From an uncultured Balneolaceae bacterium (lineage in GTDB: Bacteria > Bacteroidota > Rhodothermia > Balneolales > Balneolaceae), in NCBI GenBank assembly GCA_938091655.1, contig CALKOA010000062.1:1-44943 (forward strand): 44,943 nucleotides of DNA, in the 5' to 3' direction. The position numbers were made by a program, and so were the translations under genes. The notes beneath the pieces are model-generated. The model ran no database searches. It had not been told where the DNA came from and was given only the letters and a program-made list of their open reading frames with translations. Every line of letters begins with the position of its first letter. Position 1 is the stretch's first letter. Positions 25,202 through 32,836 of the stretch are shown here, one piece after another.

Positions 25202-26887
25202 TTATTTTAAGAGCGTAACCTTATGGGTATCATACCAATAACTTTCTCTATTTTCAAATTGAATACGAACAAAATAGAGCCCTGTTGACTGGCTGCTAGC
25301 CAACCATTGAATCCTATGAGTGCCAGACTGCTGCTGGGTATTTACAAGGGACTCAACTAATCGACCCTGCAGATCATATACCTCTAATTTTACGGTGCCA
25401 GCCTGTTCTAAGCTATATTCTATCTGTGTAAGTGGATTAAATGGATTGGGGTACACCCGAAGTAACTCAAAACTTTTTGGCGTCTGAGACAAAAAAGTTT
25501 CATTACTTGTTAATTCCTCATTTATGCCTACCCAACGAACGGCATCGGCTACCACATAATTGAAGCTGTCCCCACCAAAGTTAGAAATAATGACCATGTC
25601 CTCAGAATTGGCATTGAATTCGTACTCCCCTAACTCTACCCATTGTGATGAATTGGTACTTTGATTGGCATATACGGTATCAACACCCAATCTGTGATGT
25701 ATAATGTAAGGCGTCTTTTTACTTCGATTAAATGAAGACACCCACCAACCATCGACCCGATAAGTCCCAGCAGACGGTAATTCGGGAGAAAAACGCACGG
25801 TTTTACTCCCATCCCCGCCCAAGGTGATCAAGGAGGGACTTTCCCCCCAATACCCAGAATTAGCCGAAGCTGTCCATCCTTCGGATACCTCAACTGTTTC
25901 ATCGGCGGTATCTAAGATCTCCTCAGAGCCGAGTACCGGCACTTCTGGTATGGAATCGGCAGGAACTACCGCTAAAAAACTGGTTACCGGTCGCTGATAG
26001 GTGCCACCACCAGGGCGGTTAATAAGTTGACTGGTTACCGCCATTTGACTACTGCCACCCCCATCTAAATTGATAGCTTCGGTACATCCCAAGTCAATCA
26101 TTACTTGAGCCATTTCAGGTAGACTGAACCCTTGGGAAGCTACCTGCCTTCCATCGGTGACCAACAAAATCGCTCGACCATCGGCGGTATATCCAACCGC
26201 AGTTCTTGGATCTCTGTTACTTAATCCTACTCCGGATCCCCAAAAAATTTCTTCGTTATAACTAACATGTACCGAATCTCCTTTGACGAGTATTGGGCCG
26301 CCTCCAATACCCATATACATATTAAATGCTTCACCCGTATTTTTGTTTGGGGCGGCTAGGGGGAGGTCACTGCTTCCATTCGTGTAGCCCATGGGTTGGT
26401 TGAATCGATAAATATCATCCGTTGTACTTCCGAAATGATAGATCCAATCTACCGCCATATCTCGGTTTTTAGCAATGGAAAAAGCGCTTCTAATGACGGG
26501 ATAAGAGCGATTATTGCGATTTAAACTGCCTACATTCCGAGAAAGTAACTTACCAGGTTGGACGACGGTAGAATAACTGCTATTCCCTCCAAAATATCCT
26601 CCATTGATGGCTGCAATAGCTCCTATTCGTTTAGAAAACTCCGTTACTGTTTCTGTTCCATTTTCGGCTAAATAAGGGACTAAACCAATTTCAGCAACCG
26701 ATAAATCAACTTCAATGTACCAAGCTTTTAGGGCAGGACTGGGTCGTGTACCCTCGTAGAGCTGAACACCCTCGGGTAAGGAATATTGTTCGCTAATATT
26801 AGTCCATTCTATGTTCTGAGCACTACTGAAGTTTGGTAACCAAACAACAATAAATAGTATAAGTATGGCAGATTTGAAAGTTTTCAT
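25202..26887 (-). CDS. Phosphodiester glycosidase with golvesin-type and sorting domains
   Basis: The protein has 561 residues from ATG 26887, which gives the signal peptide MKTFKSAILILFIVVWLPNFSSAQ. A GTG at 26947 is open but adds a long unlikely extension. The NAGPA domain (about 40-310) has IGAIAAINGGYFGG, GIGGGPILVKGD, SNRDPRTAVGYT, ILLVTDGRQ and AINLDGGGSSQM. A golvesin/Xly-type carbohydrate-binding beta domain follows (about 330-455, GYWGESPSLIT ... VADAVRWVG). A sorting domain ends the protein (VYPNPFNPLTQIEYS ... KVTLLK). It is a paralogue of the enzyme at 13133-14317 but is built for export to the surface. First gene of the reverse operon; GTTCA repeats lie 79-131 bases upstream. Confidence 0.83.
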   Translation of the reverse strand: MKTFKSAILILFIVVWLPNFSSAQNIEWTNISEQYSLPEGVQLYEGTRPSPALKAWYIEVDLSVAEIGLVPYLAENGTETVTEFSKRIGAIAAINGGYFGGNSSYSTVVQPGKLLSRNVGSLNRNNRSYPVIRSAFSIAKNRDMAVDWIYHFGSTTDDIYRFNQPMGYTNGSSDLPLAAPNKNTGEAFNMYMGIGGGPILVKGDSVHVSYNEEIFWGSGVGLSNRDPRTAVGYTADGRAILLVTDGRQVASQGFSLPEMAQVMIDLGCTEAINLDGGGSSQMAVTSQLINRPGGGTYQRPVTSFLAVVPADSIPEVPVLGSEEILDTADETVEVSEGWTASANSGYWGESPSLITLGGDGSKTVRFSPELPSAGTYRVDGWWVSSFNRSKKTPYIIHHRLGVDTVYANQSTNSSQWVELGEYEFNANSEDMVIISNFGGDSFNYVVADAVRWVGINEELTSNETFLSQTPKSFELLRVYPNPFNPLTQIEYSLEQAGTVKLEVYDLQGRLVESLVNTQQQSGTHRIQWLASSQSTGLYFVRIQFENRESYWYDTHKVTLLK

Positions 26888-26965
26888 AGCTATGGTATGT
26901 ATTGTGATGCAATAAGATTTAAACAATGAAACGAACGTCGTTAGCACTGCCAGTATAAAGTAATA

Positions 26966-27018
26966 GAACCTATTGGTTCATGTTTCTGGTTCATGCCAAT
27001 AGTTCATTAACTTGTTCA
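26966..27018. promoter_or_regulatory. Phased GTTCA direct repeats upstream of the reverse glycosidase operon
   Basis: GTTCA occurs at 26976, 26989, 27002 and 27014, a spacing of 13, 13 and 12 bases. The first two copies are GGTTCATG. The inverted form GAACC (26966-26970) faces the first copy. The array lies 79-131 bases before ATG 26887 on the reverse strand, in a 236-base gap, where a regulator-binding cluster would be expected. No known regulator is recognised. Confidence 0.45.
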
Positions 27019-27106
27019 AATAAAAGCAAGTTGCTATAGTAGACAGTGTAGGAATAAATAGGAGAATAAATAGTCATATTCAACCGTCACAAAGTGCACA
27101 AGCATC

Positions 27107-27134
27107 AAAAAAAATGACCCGGCTTAGTGGGCAT
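27107..27134 (-). terminator. Intrinsic terminator of the sigma/FecR/TonB operon
   Basis: On the reverse strand ATGCCC pairs with GGGTCAT around a loop with one bulged base, and eight T follow (A-run at 27107-27114 on the forward strand). The stem overlaps the stop codon of the TonB receptor gene. Confidence 0.72.
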
Positions 27135-30009
27135 ACCTAATTCGGAAAGATGGATAAAAACCTAGGTCAAATACCTGTCTTTGGGGATATATTTGTATAA
27201 TTTCATCACCTTGGGTGTAGTTTGCTTGAATGCGGTCACTATACCAAACATTATCTCGATTGAATAGATTAAAAAAGGATAGATGGGCTGTAAATGTTGA
27301 TGTTTTGAGTACTTTATTAAACGTGATATGGGCATCCCATCTGTGATAGGCTGGTAGACGTTGATCCATTGGCATGGTTGTTTCTCCATATATAGCAGGG
27401 GTACCCGTTCCTGCAATACCTTGAATATGTAAACTGATTTCGTCGGTTAGTGTGTAGCTTTGATTGAAGGTGGCTTGGTGTCGCCTATCCCATGGGGCGT
27501 CATATTCAGCAGCTTGGTTAATCAATGTATTTTTAAGGTGTACCTGTGCCCAAGTATAACGTAACCAAAAGGATTGCTGCGCTCTTTCGTAATGTATATA
27601 GTGCTCCCATCCCTTGGCATCTCCATTGGTTTCATTCAACCAAGTAGATTCTGAGTTGCTATACAAGCTACTCATAAGACCAGCATTAAGTTGATGTAGC
27701 CTTAAATATGAATACGTTTTAAAGTAGATCTCGCTACGATAGTAGAGATTATTCTTGCTATGTTCCCAGCCCAAGGTCAGTTGACTCATTTGAGTAGGCT
27801 CCTGTTTTTCTTGGGTTAAAATCCAAAAATCAAGTGATTTTTGATTGTAGAGTTCAAGTTTATGAGTGTATTGATGAGTTTGGCTAGCGGTGAATAAATA
27901 GGATCCAAAACGATCGGTCTGGTAACGGATTAATAGATTAGGATTCTGATGAAATTGCCTACCACTCGAATAGTATTGTCCTCTGTATCCAAGAGAACTT
28001 TGCCAGCGATTGGACCATTGTCGATCCCATTGTATATAAGCTTCTAGTAGCTGAGAAGAAGTATTCGAAATAAATGAAGGGATCACCAAACTTCTTTCGG
28101 TAAAATTAATACCGTAATCTGTGTAACTAAGACCTGCTTCTACCGTGTGGCTTTGGTTAGAATAAGACCAAGAATGCAGTATGTTCAAATCTCGCACATC
28201 ATTCTGCATGAATAGCGCAGATACAGTACCAGGATTGTACCCTAGATTGAAGAAATCTGAAACCTGATACTCATAATCGTCTTTCGAAAAAGTAGTTTCA
28301 TAGAGACTCAACCCAATTTTTAGGTACATGATCCAATGGTCGGGCATTTCTTTGTGATGTTCGACTACAACGTGAGAAGCATTCCATGAATATGCAGTAT
28401 TATACGTGGAATCAGGATTGCTGTTAATGGGATAGCGATAACTCATTCTGGCGTCGTCCGAGCTTCGATAAAAACTCATGGACCAAATTGAGGTAGGATC
28501 TACTTCCAAATTCCATGAGCCATGTAGGTCAAAAAAAGAATGATCAAGTGAGTTAATGGTAGCTTGTGTGAAGGGTAGGCTAAGTTTACTAGGGTCTATT
28601 GTTTCAGAGTCTAGCTTAAGGGTAAACTTTCTATCAATATTAAGACCATAATGAATGAGGTTGGTAGGTGATAGTTGGGGGACGTGATCGTAAATTGAAT
28701 GCCTTGCAGAAATTAACCAGCTTGATTTGGCCTTTAACATTGGGCCTTCCGTGGTTAAGGAGAATGCCGCATTACTTAGACTGGATGAAAGACGAAAGTT
28801 TTGCCGGTTCCCAGAACGGGTGTTTAGGTCGAGGAGCCCGCCAATAGGTGCCGAATAACGGGCAGGGACACTATTGTAATAGAATGCACTAGTCTGTAAA
28901 GCATCTGGTACCATAGCATCTATCACCCCAAACATATGGTGGTCATGATATGCCTGTTGACGGTCAAGCAATACTTTGAATCCCGTGGGGTCACTTCCGC
29001 GAACATACATCCCATCACTGACGGCGCCACTAAGTCCTACAGAGGCAAGTTGCTGTAAGCTTCGAGTAGTATGGGCTTCTCCTGTGGTTCCAAAAACATC
29101 GGTTTGAACGTATTCATACATTTCATTGCCAAGTTCAACACCTTGAGCTTTACCCCATATTACTACCTCATTTGAGTAAAGTGCTTCGGGTGTTAGACGA
29201 ATGGCTATTGGCAGAACTTGCTCTATCGACCCCTCAAAGGCACTAAGGATAGGAGCAAGGGGTAGGTTGATTTCTTCCATAGCATAGCCAACATGATATA
29301 CCAACAAATGAAGGCTATCCACCAAACTTGAATATCTTCCATTTTCCTCACTTACTGGAATGGACACTAGCTTTTGAAAACTACCAAAAAGAGTTAACCA
29401 AGGTTCATCTTGGGTAAAACGATATCCCACCTGACTCAAATCCAATGATTCCCCTGATAGGTTATTACGAACATCAATGCTTAGGTTGAGTGTTAGATTA
29501 GGATGTTTCATACCCAGAGAAGCTAAATCGTCAGGGAAGGCTGAAGATGTTGACAAGTGAGAATAAAGGATAATTTGTCGGCTGATTGAATCCCATTGAA
29601 TTAGAATCCCATGTTGTGTTGCAGCTAGTTCGAAAGCCTGCCTGATAGGCAAAAGGATTTCTTCGATGTGTTCAACGTTGCTCTCTTGGCTAAGAGTTTG
29701 GGCATAATTAGCTAAATGTTCTTCTGTGACATTGCTAAAGATTCCATGAATTTCGGATTCTCGATAAAGTATCTTGTAGTCGGTGTACATTTCCAGCCAC
29801 TCAATAAGCCTGCTTATTTGGACGGTGTCGTTTTTCTGGGATGTAAATTGAGACTTTTGCAGCAGGGTATGCTTATGTGTTACGGTGGGCATTTTGTCCT
29901 GATTTGAAAAGCTTACGCTGTTCGTGTCAATGATCAATGGAGAAATAGAAGTAGATATTCCGGTTACCGCAAACCAGAAAGAAACAAACAAAGCGCCAAA
30001 TAAGGGCAT
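27124..30009 (-). CDS. TonB-dependent receptor with N-terminal signalling-type region
   Basis: The protein has 961 residues. Hydrophobic residues 1-30 act as signal sequence. A region of about 140 residues before the plug resembles an STN/secretin-type signalling domain (ISRLIEWLEMYTDYKILYRES ... AFELAATQHGILIQWDSI), as in FecA-type receptors that talk to FecR. A beta-sandwich follows, then the plug (about 280-400, LQQLASVGLSGAVSDGMYVRGSDPTG, RYSAPIGGLLDLNTRSG) and the barrel. It starts 15 bases after the FecR gene. It would signal ligand binding through FecR to the ECF sigma factor as well as import. The substrate is unknown. A terminator closes the operon at its stop codon. Confidence 0.83.
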   Translation of the reverse strand: MPLFGALFVSFWFAVTGISTSISPLIIDTNSVSFSNQDKMPTVTHKHTLLQKSQFTSQKNDTVQISRLIEWLEMYTDYKILYRESEIHGIFSNVTEEHLANYAQTLSQESNVEHIEEILLPIRQAFELAATQHGILIQWDSISRQIILYSHLSTSSAFPDDLASLGMKHPNLTLNLSIDVRNNLSGESLDLSQVGYRFTQDEPWLTLFGSFQKLVSIPVSEENGRYSSLVDSLHLLVYHVGYAMEEINLPLAPILSAFEGSIEQVLPIAIRLTPEALYSNEVVIWGKAQGVELGNEMYEYVQTDVFGTTGEAHTTRSLQQLASVGLSGAVSDGMYVRGSDPTGFKVLLDRQQAYHDHHMFGVIDAMVPDALQTSAFYYNSVPARYSAPIGGLLDLNTRSGNRQNFRLSSSLSNAAFSLTTEGPMLKAKSSWLISARHSIYDHVPQLSPTNLIHYGLNIDRKFTLKLDSETIDPSKLSLPFTQATINSLDHSFFDLHGSWNLEVDPTSIWSMSFYRSSDDARMSYRYPINSNPDSTYNTAYSWNASHVVVEHHKEMPDHWIMYLKIGLSLYETTFSKDDYEYQVSDFFNLGYNPGTVSALFMQNDVRDLNILHSWSYSNQSHTVEAGLSYTDYGINFTERSLVIPSFISNTSSQLLEAYIQWDRQWSNRWQSSLGYRGQYYSSGRQFHQNPNLLIRYQTDRFGSYLFTASQTHQYTHKLELYNQKSLDFWILTQEKQEPTQMSQLTLGWEHSKNNLYYRSEIYFKTYSYLRLHQLNAGLMSSLYSNSESTWLNETNGDAKGWEHYIHYERAQQSFWLRYTWAQVHLKNTLINQAAEYDAPWDRRHQATFNQSYTLTDEISLHIQGIAGTGTPAIYGETTMPMDQRLPAYHRWDAHITFNKVLKTSTFTAHLSFFNLFNRDNVWYSDRIQANYTQGDEIIQIYPQRQVFDLGFYPSFRIRYAH

Positions 30010-30024
30010 ACGATTTAGCTAGTT

Positions 30025-31005
30025 TTAATCGATACCGACAAATTCGTATTCGCGATTCGATTTTTTTACAAATTCTCCATTAAATAATAATGAAAAGTTA
30101 GTCAAAGTTTGTTCTAAATCACCTAAAACCAGGCTTCCATTTGCAAAGTTTTCAGCAGGCGGTTGTGTAATTTTTACAGCTATGTTATAGTGGTGAGAAA
30201 GTTCATTAATCAATGATTCAAAAGGGTTCCCCGTAACATATATACTTGATTCCATCCAATCTATATGACTTGCATTCGAGTCATTTCCCTTGATTGTAAT
30301 GATACCCCTTTGGATGGTAGCAGAACTTTGAGGCTTCAGGAGACTTGGTTTAAGGTATTTATTAGGTAAAGTAGAGATTGAATCGGAAGAAGATAGGACT
30401 TCAAGCGTTATTCTTCCTTCCTCAAGATATACCTGGGTTTCATTAGCGTAACTTCGCACATTAAATGCTGTACCAAGAACACGAATTTGACCATCACCTG
30501 CATCAACAATGAATTCCCCATCGTTTTGTTTGGCCACCTGAAAATACGCTTCGCCCTCCAGTTTAACATGCTGGTCGTTGGCAGTGGAATTGATGCTGTA
30601 TAATTTTGAGTAGGGCCGAAGTTGAACTTTCGAGCCATCCTCCAAATACACCATCTTTATTTGATGGGAAGATTCAGCTAGAAGTTCCACGGACTTCTCG
30701 TTACTAAATGTGCCATAAAGCGTCCACCAGCCAAGTATTCCAACTAAAAAAACTGCGGCATATCGGAATAATTTAGCTATGGGGAGCTTATACAAAGTGA
30801 AGGCTTGATGGGTTAGTTCAGTGTGGGTATGTTTCTTATTAGAACGAATATGCTGCTGAATAGCCTCCCAAACTTCTTTTTTTGCTAATGGTGTACCTTT
30901 TTCATATTCATAACCTTCTCGGTAAGAATGAAGCATATCCTCAAAAAGTCCATTAGGTTTGGACTTTTGAGGGCTATTTTTTTCATTAGAAGGTTTTTTT
31001 GTCAT
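30025..31005 (-). CDS. FecR-family anti-sigma factor
   Basis: The protein has 326 residues. The cytoplasmic N-terminal part (about 1-78), which binds the sigma factor, has no close match to the usual DUF4880. One membrane helix follows (LFRYAAVFLVGILGWWTLYG, about 79-98). The FecR domain (about 110-215) shows the family pattern KMVYLEDGSKVQLRPYSKLY and GEAYFQVAKQNDGEFIVDAGDGQIRVLGTAFNV. The C-terminal DUF4974-like domain (about 245-326, NPFESLINELSHHYNIAVKI) resembles an STN fold. It stands between the unknown lipoprotein gene and the TonB receptor gene. It releases the sigma factor when the receptor signals. Confidence 0.9.
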   Translation of the reverse strand: MTKKPSNEKNSPQKSKPNGLFEDMLHSYREGYEYEKGTPLAKKEVWEAIQQHIRSNKKHTHTELTHQAFTLYKLPIAKLFRYAAVFLVGILGWWTLYGTFSNEKSVELLAESSHQIKMVYLEDGSKVQLRPYSKLYSINSTANDQHVKLEGEAYFQVAKQNDGEFIVDAGDGQIRVLGTAFNVRSYANETQVYLEEGRITLEVLSSSDSISTLPNKYLKPSLLKPQSSATIQRGIITIKGNDSNASHIDWMESSIYVTGNPFESLINELSHHYNIAVKITQPPAENFANGSLVLGDLEQTLTNFSLLFNGEFVKKSNREYEFVGID

Positions 31006-31053
31006 CGTGTTTTAAAATATGGAATCAGTAATGCTTTATTTCAAGCATTGGTT

Positions 31054-32043
31054 TTATTTATCCCCCATTTTTTGGCCTCTTCGGCCTCTTTCTTTAACAT
31101 CTCCATCTCTAAGTCCTAAACGGTACAGGCGGTCGTACTTGTAGAATGTCATGAGTGCTGTGCCATCTTCCTCTAAATCAATGGTGCCTTCCATCACTGT
31201 TTCTTCAGGCACACCATTGATTACTTTATTCAAGGTCATGCTATAACTAAGTGTACCTGTAACTGCATTTTCAAGATTACCATAAGCGGCTAATGTATCT
31301 TTATCAATTACTATATCATCAAAAACCACGTTTACTTCAAATGACCTTGAGTGACTGGAACTGTCCCTTAAAACGGCGACGCTAGAGCCAAAGCCATGAT
31401 GGTTACCGTCCATTCGTACAAGACTTTGTGTGGCGTGTACACCCGTAAAATGTAGGCTGTCTATTTTGGTGAATTCAGACGATTTATGTGGTTTGCTATT
31501 CTGACCTGATTTTGAGGAATGAAGGTTAATCTGGTTAACGGCATCTCGAAGAAGCTTAGGTTGGGCTATAAAATTTCCTTCTAAATCGACGTACTGAATT
31601 TCTTGAAGGGTAGATATGCTACTGCTAAATAATCCCTTTTCGAAACTACGATCAAATGAAAGCGTGTGCACTCCGGTGGTACTGTCATAAGTGTGACTGA
31701 ATGATCGTTCAAAACCACGCCCACCTTGTTCATCCTTATTGCTCTTCTTTAGAAAATTTTGGTCATTACCATAACTTATTCCGGTAGAAGAAATAGTGGA
31801 TAATGCATCATACACACTATTCATAAGACCTGATTGTTGGTCTGAGATAGAGCTACCCATTATTTCAGCAGCCATATCTAAATCCGCATCGCTGATAAGT
31901 TCGGTGTCATTAGATACAGTGGAACAACTCCAAAATCCTACACTCAATAATGCTAAGAGTAGAGGAATACGTTGTATCTTTAGATTCTTGTAGCTAAAAA
32001 ATTTGGCATATAAAGTGGAAGTCATTGATGTTTTCATATTCAT
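31054..32043 (-). CDS. Unrecognised lipoprotein inside the sigma/FecR operon
   Basis: I do not recognise this 329-residue protein. It has a long charged n-region, then a hydrophobic helix and a probable lipobox (LLALLSVGFWSC, Cys near 40), although FWSC is not an ideal match. The mature part is rich in Ser, His and Gly: a helical start (DADLDMAAEIMGSSIS), then beta-rich sequence with SFSHTYDSTTGVHTLSFDRSF and a conserved-looking LSYSMTLNKVINGVPEETVMEGTIDL stretch. It ends with a basic tail (DVKERGRRGQKMGDK). It lies 57 bases after the sigma gene and 48 before fecR, a position where FecI-FecR operons normally have no gene. It could be a sensor or ligand-binding accessory of the signalling system (inference). 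Confidence 0.65.
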   Translation of the reverse strand: MNMKTSMTSTLYAKFFSYKNLKIQRIPLLLALLSVGFWSCSTVSNDTELISDADLDMAAEIMGSSISDQQSGLMNSVYDALSTISSTGISYGNDQNFLKKSNKDEQGGRGFERSFSHTYDSTTGVHTLSFDRSFEKGLFSSSISTLQEIQYVDLEGNFIAQPKLLRDAVNQINLHSSKSGQNSKPHKSSEFTKIDSLHFTGVHATQSLVRMDGNHHGFGSSVAVLRDSSSHSRSFEVNVVFDDIVIDKDTLAAYGNLENAVTGTLSYSMTLNKVINGVPEETVMEGTIDLEEDGTALMTFYKYDRLYRLGLRDGDVKERGRRGQKMGDK

Positions 32044-32100
32044 AGTGGGTGAAATATTGGTTTGGTTCTAGAGTTAATACACTTGAAATTTATAGCACCC

Positions 32101-32754
32101 CTAATGGTTAGCTAATATTTTTAATTTTTCTCTAAGCTCAGCTAAAGCGAGCCCTATGTGATGCTCAACGGTCTTTTTAGTGATGTTCATTATTTGTGCT
32201 GTTTCCTCGTAGGTAAATTGTTCCAGATAGCAGAGCCTAAAGGCTTGTTGCCGTTTTGGGGCCAATGAGTGAATCGCCTCTTCAATACGTAGTCTCCTTT
32301 CATTTTCAATCTTTTTCTTTTCCTCTTCTTCAACAGTACTAGTGAAAAGGCTTGACTCAGCATCCTGCTCATTTGAAAAATTGTTTTCTGTCCCCAAATT
32401 TGGATATTCGAATAAATAATCCTTATCGGAAGATGGAAGTTCTTTGTTATCTCGAATTGAGTTTAAAACTCTACTGTGAGCCGCTGCATACAAATAGGCT
32501 TTTAACGACTTTTCCGGGTTAATACGTAATCGATGATCCCATAGGTAAATAAAACTCTGTTGAACAATATCTTGAGCTACTTCATGTCTAATACCGTATT
32601 TAATCACATAATGGTAAACATTGGAAAAGTGTTTGTTAAAAAATAATGAAAAGGCATGTTTATCACCCCGCTGAATAGCTTCATATAACTGTCTAGAGTC
32701 CTCTGTTGGGCTGTGAGCAAGTTGAATGAGTAATGGGATGAATGGTAATAGCAT
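32101..32754 (-). CDS. ECF RNA polymerase sigma factor (FecI-like)
   Basis: The protein has 217 residues. Region 2 (about 24-90) shows DKHAFSLFFNKHFSNVYHYVIKYG, VAQDIVQQSFIYLWDHR and KSLKAYLYAAAHSRVLNSIRDN. Region 4 (about 150-210) has HSLAPKRQQAFRLCYLEQFTYEETAQIMNITKKTVEHHIGLALAELR with its helix-turn-helix. A long acidic/basic linker (EQDAESS ... EEEEKKKIENERR) separates them. The start MLLPFIPLLIQLAH is oddly hydrophobic for a sigma factor, and no other usable start codon is found before region 2. It is the first gene of a four-gene reverse operon with the lipoprotein, FecR and the TonB receptor, and is divergent from the ABC exporter gene. Confidence 0.92.
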   Translation of the reverse strand: MLLPFIPLLIQLAHSPTEDSRQLYEAIQRGDKHAFSLFFNKHFSNVYHYVIKYGIRHEVAQDIVQQSFIYLWDHRLRINPEKSLKAYLYAAAHSRVLNSIRDNKELPSSDKDYLFEYPNLGTENNFSNEQDAESSLFTSTVEEEEKKKIENERRLRIEEAIHSLAPKRQQAFRLCYLEQFTYEETAQIMNITKKTVEHHIGLALAELREKLKILANH

Positions 32755-32836
32755 GCACTAATTAGGTGAAAAGACGATTCCGCAGAAACGAATCGATGTA
32801 AAATATAGTATATTCATTTAATTATACGACTATCAC

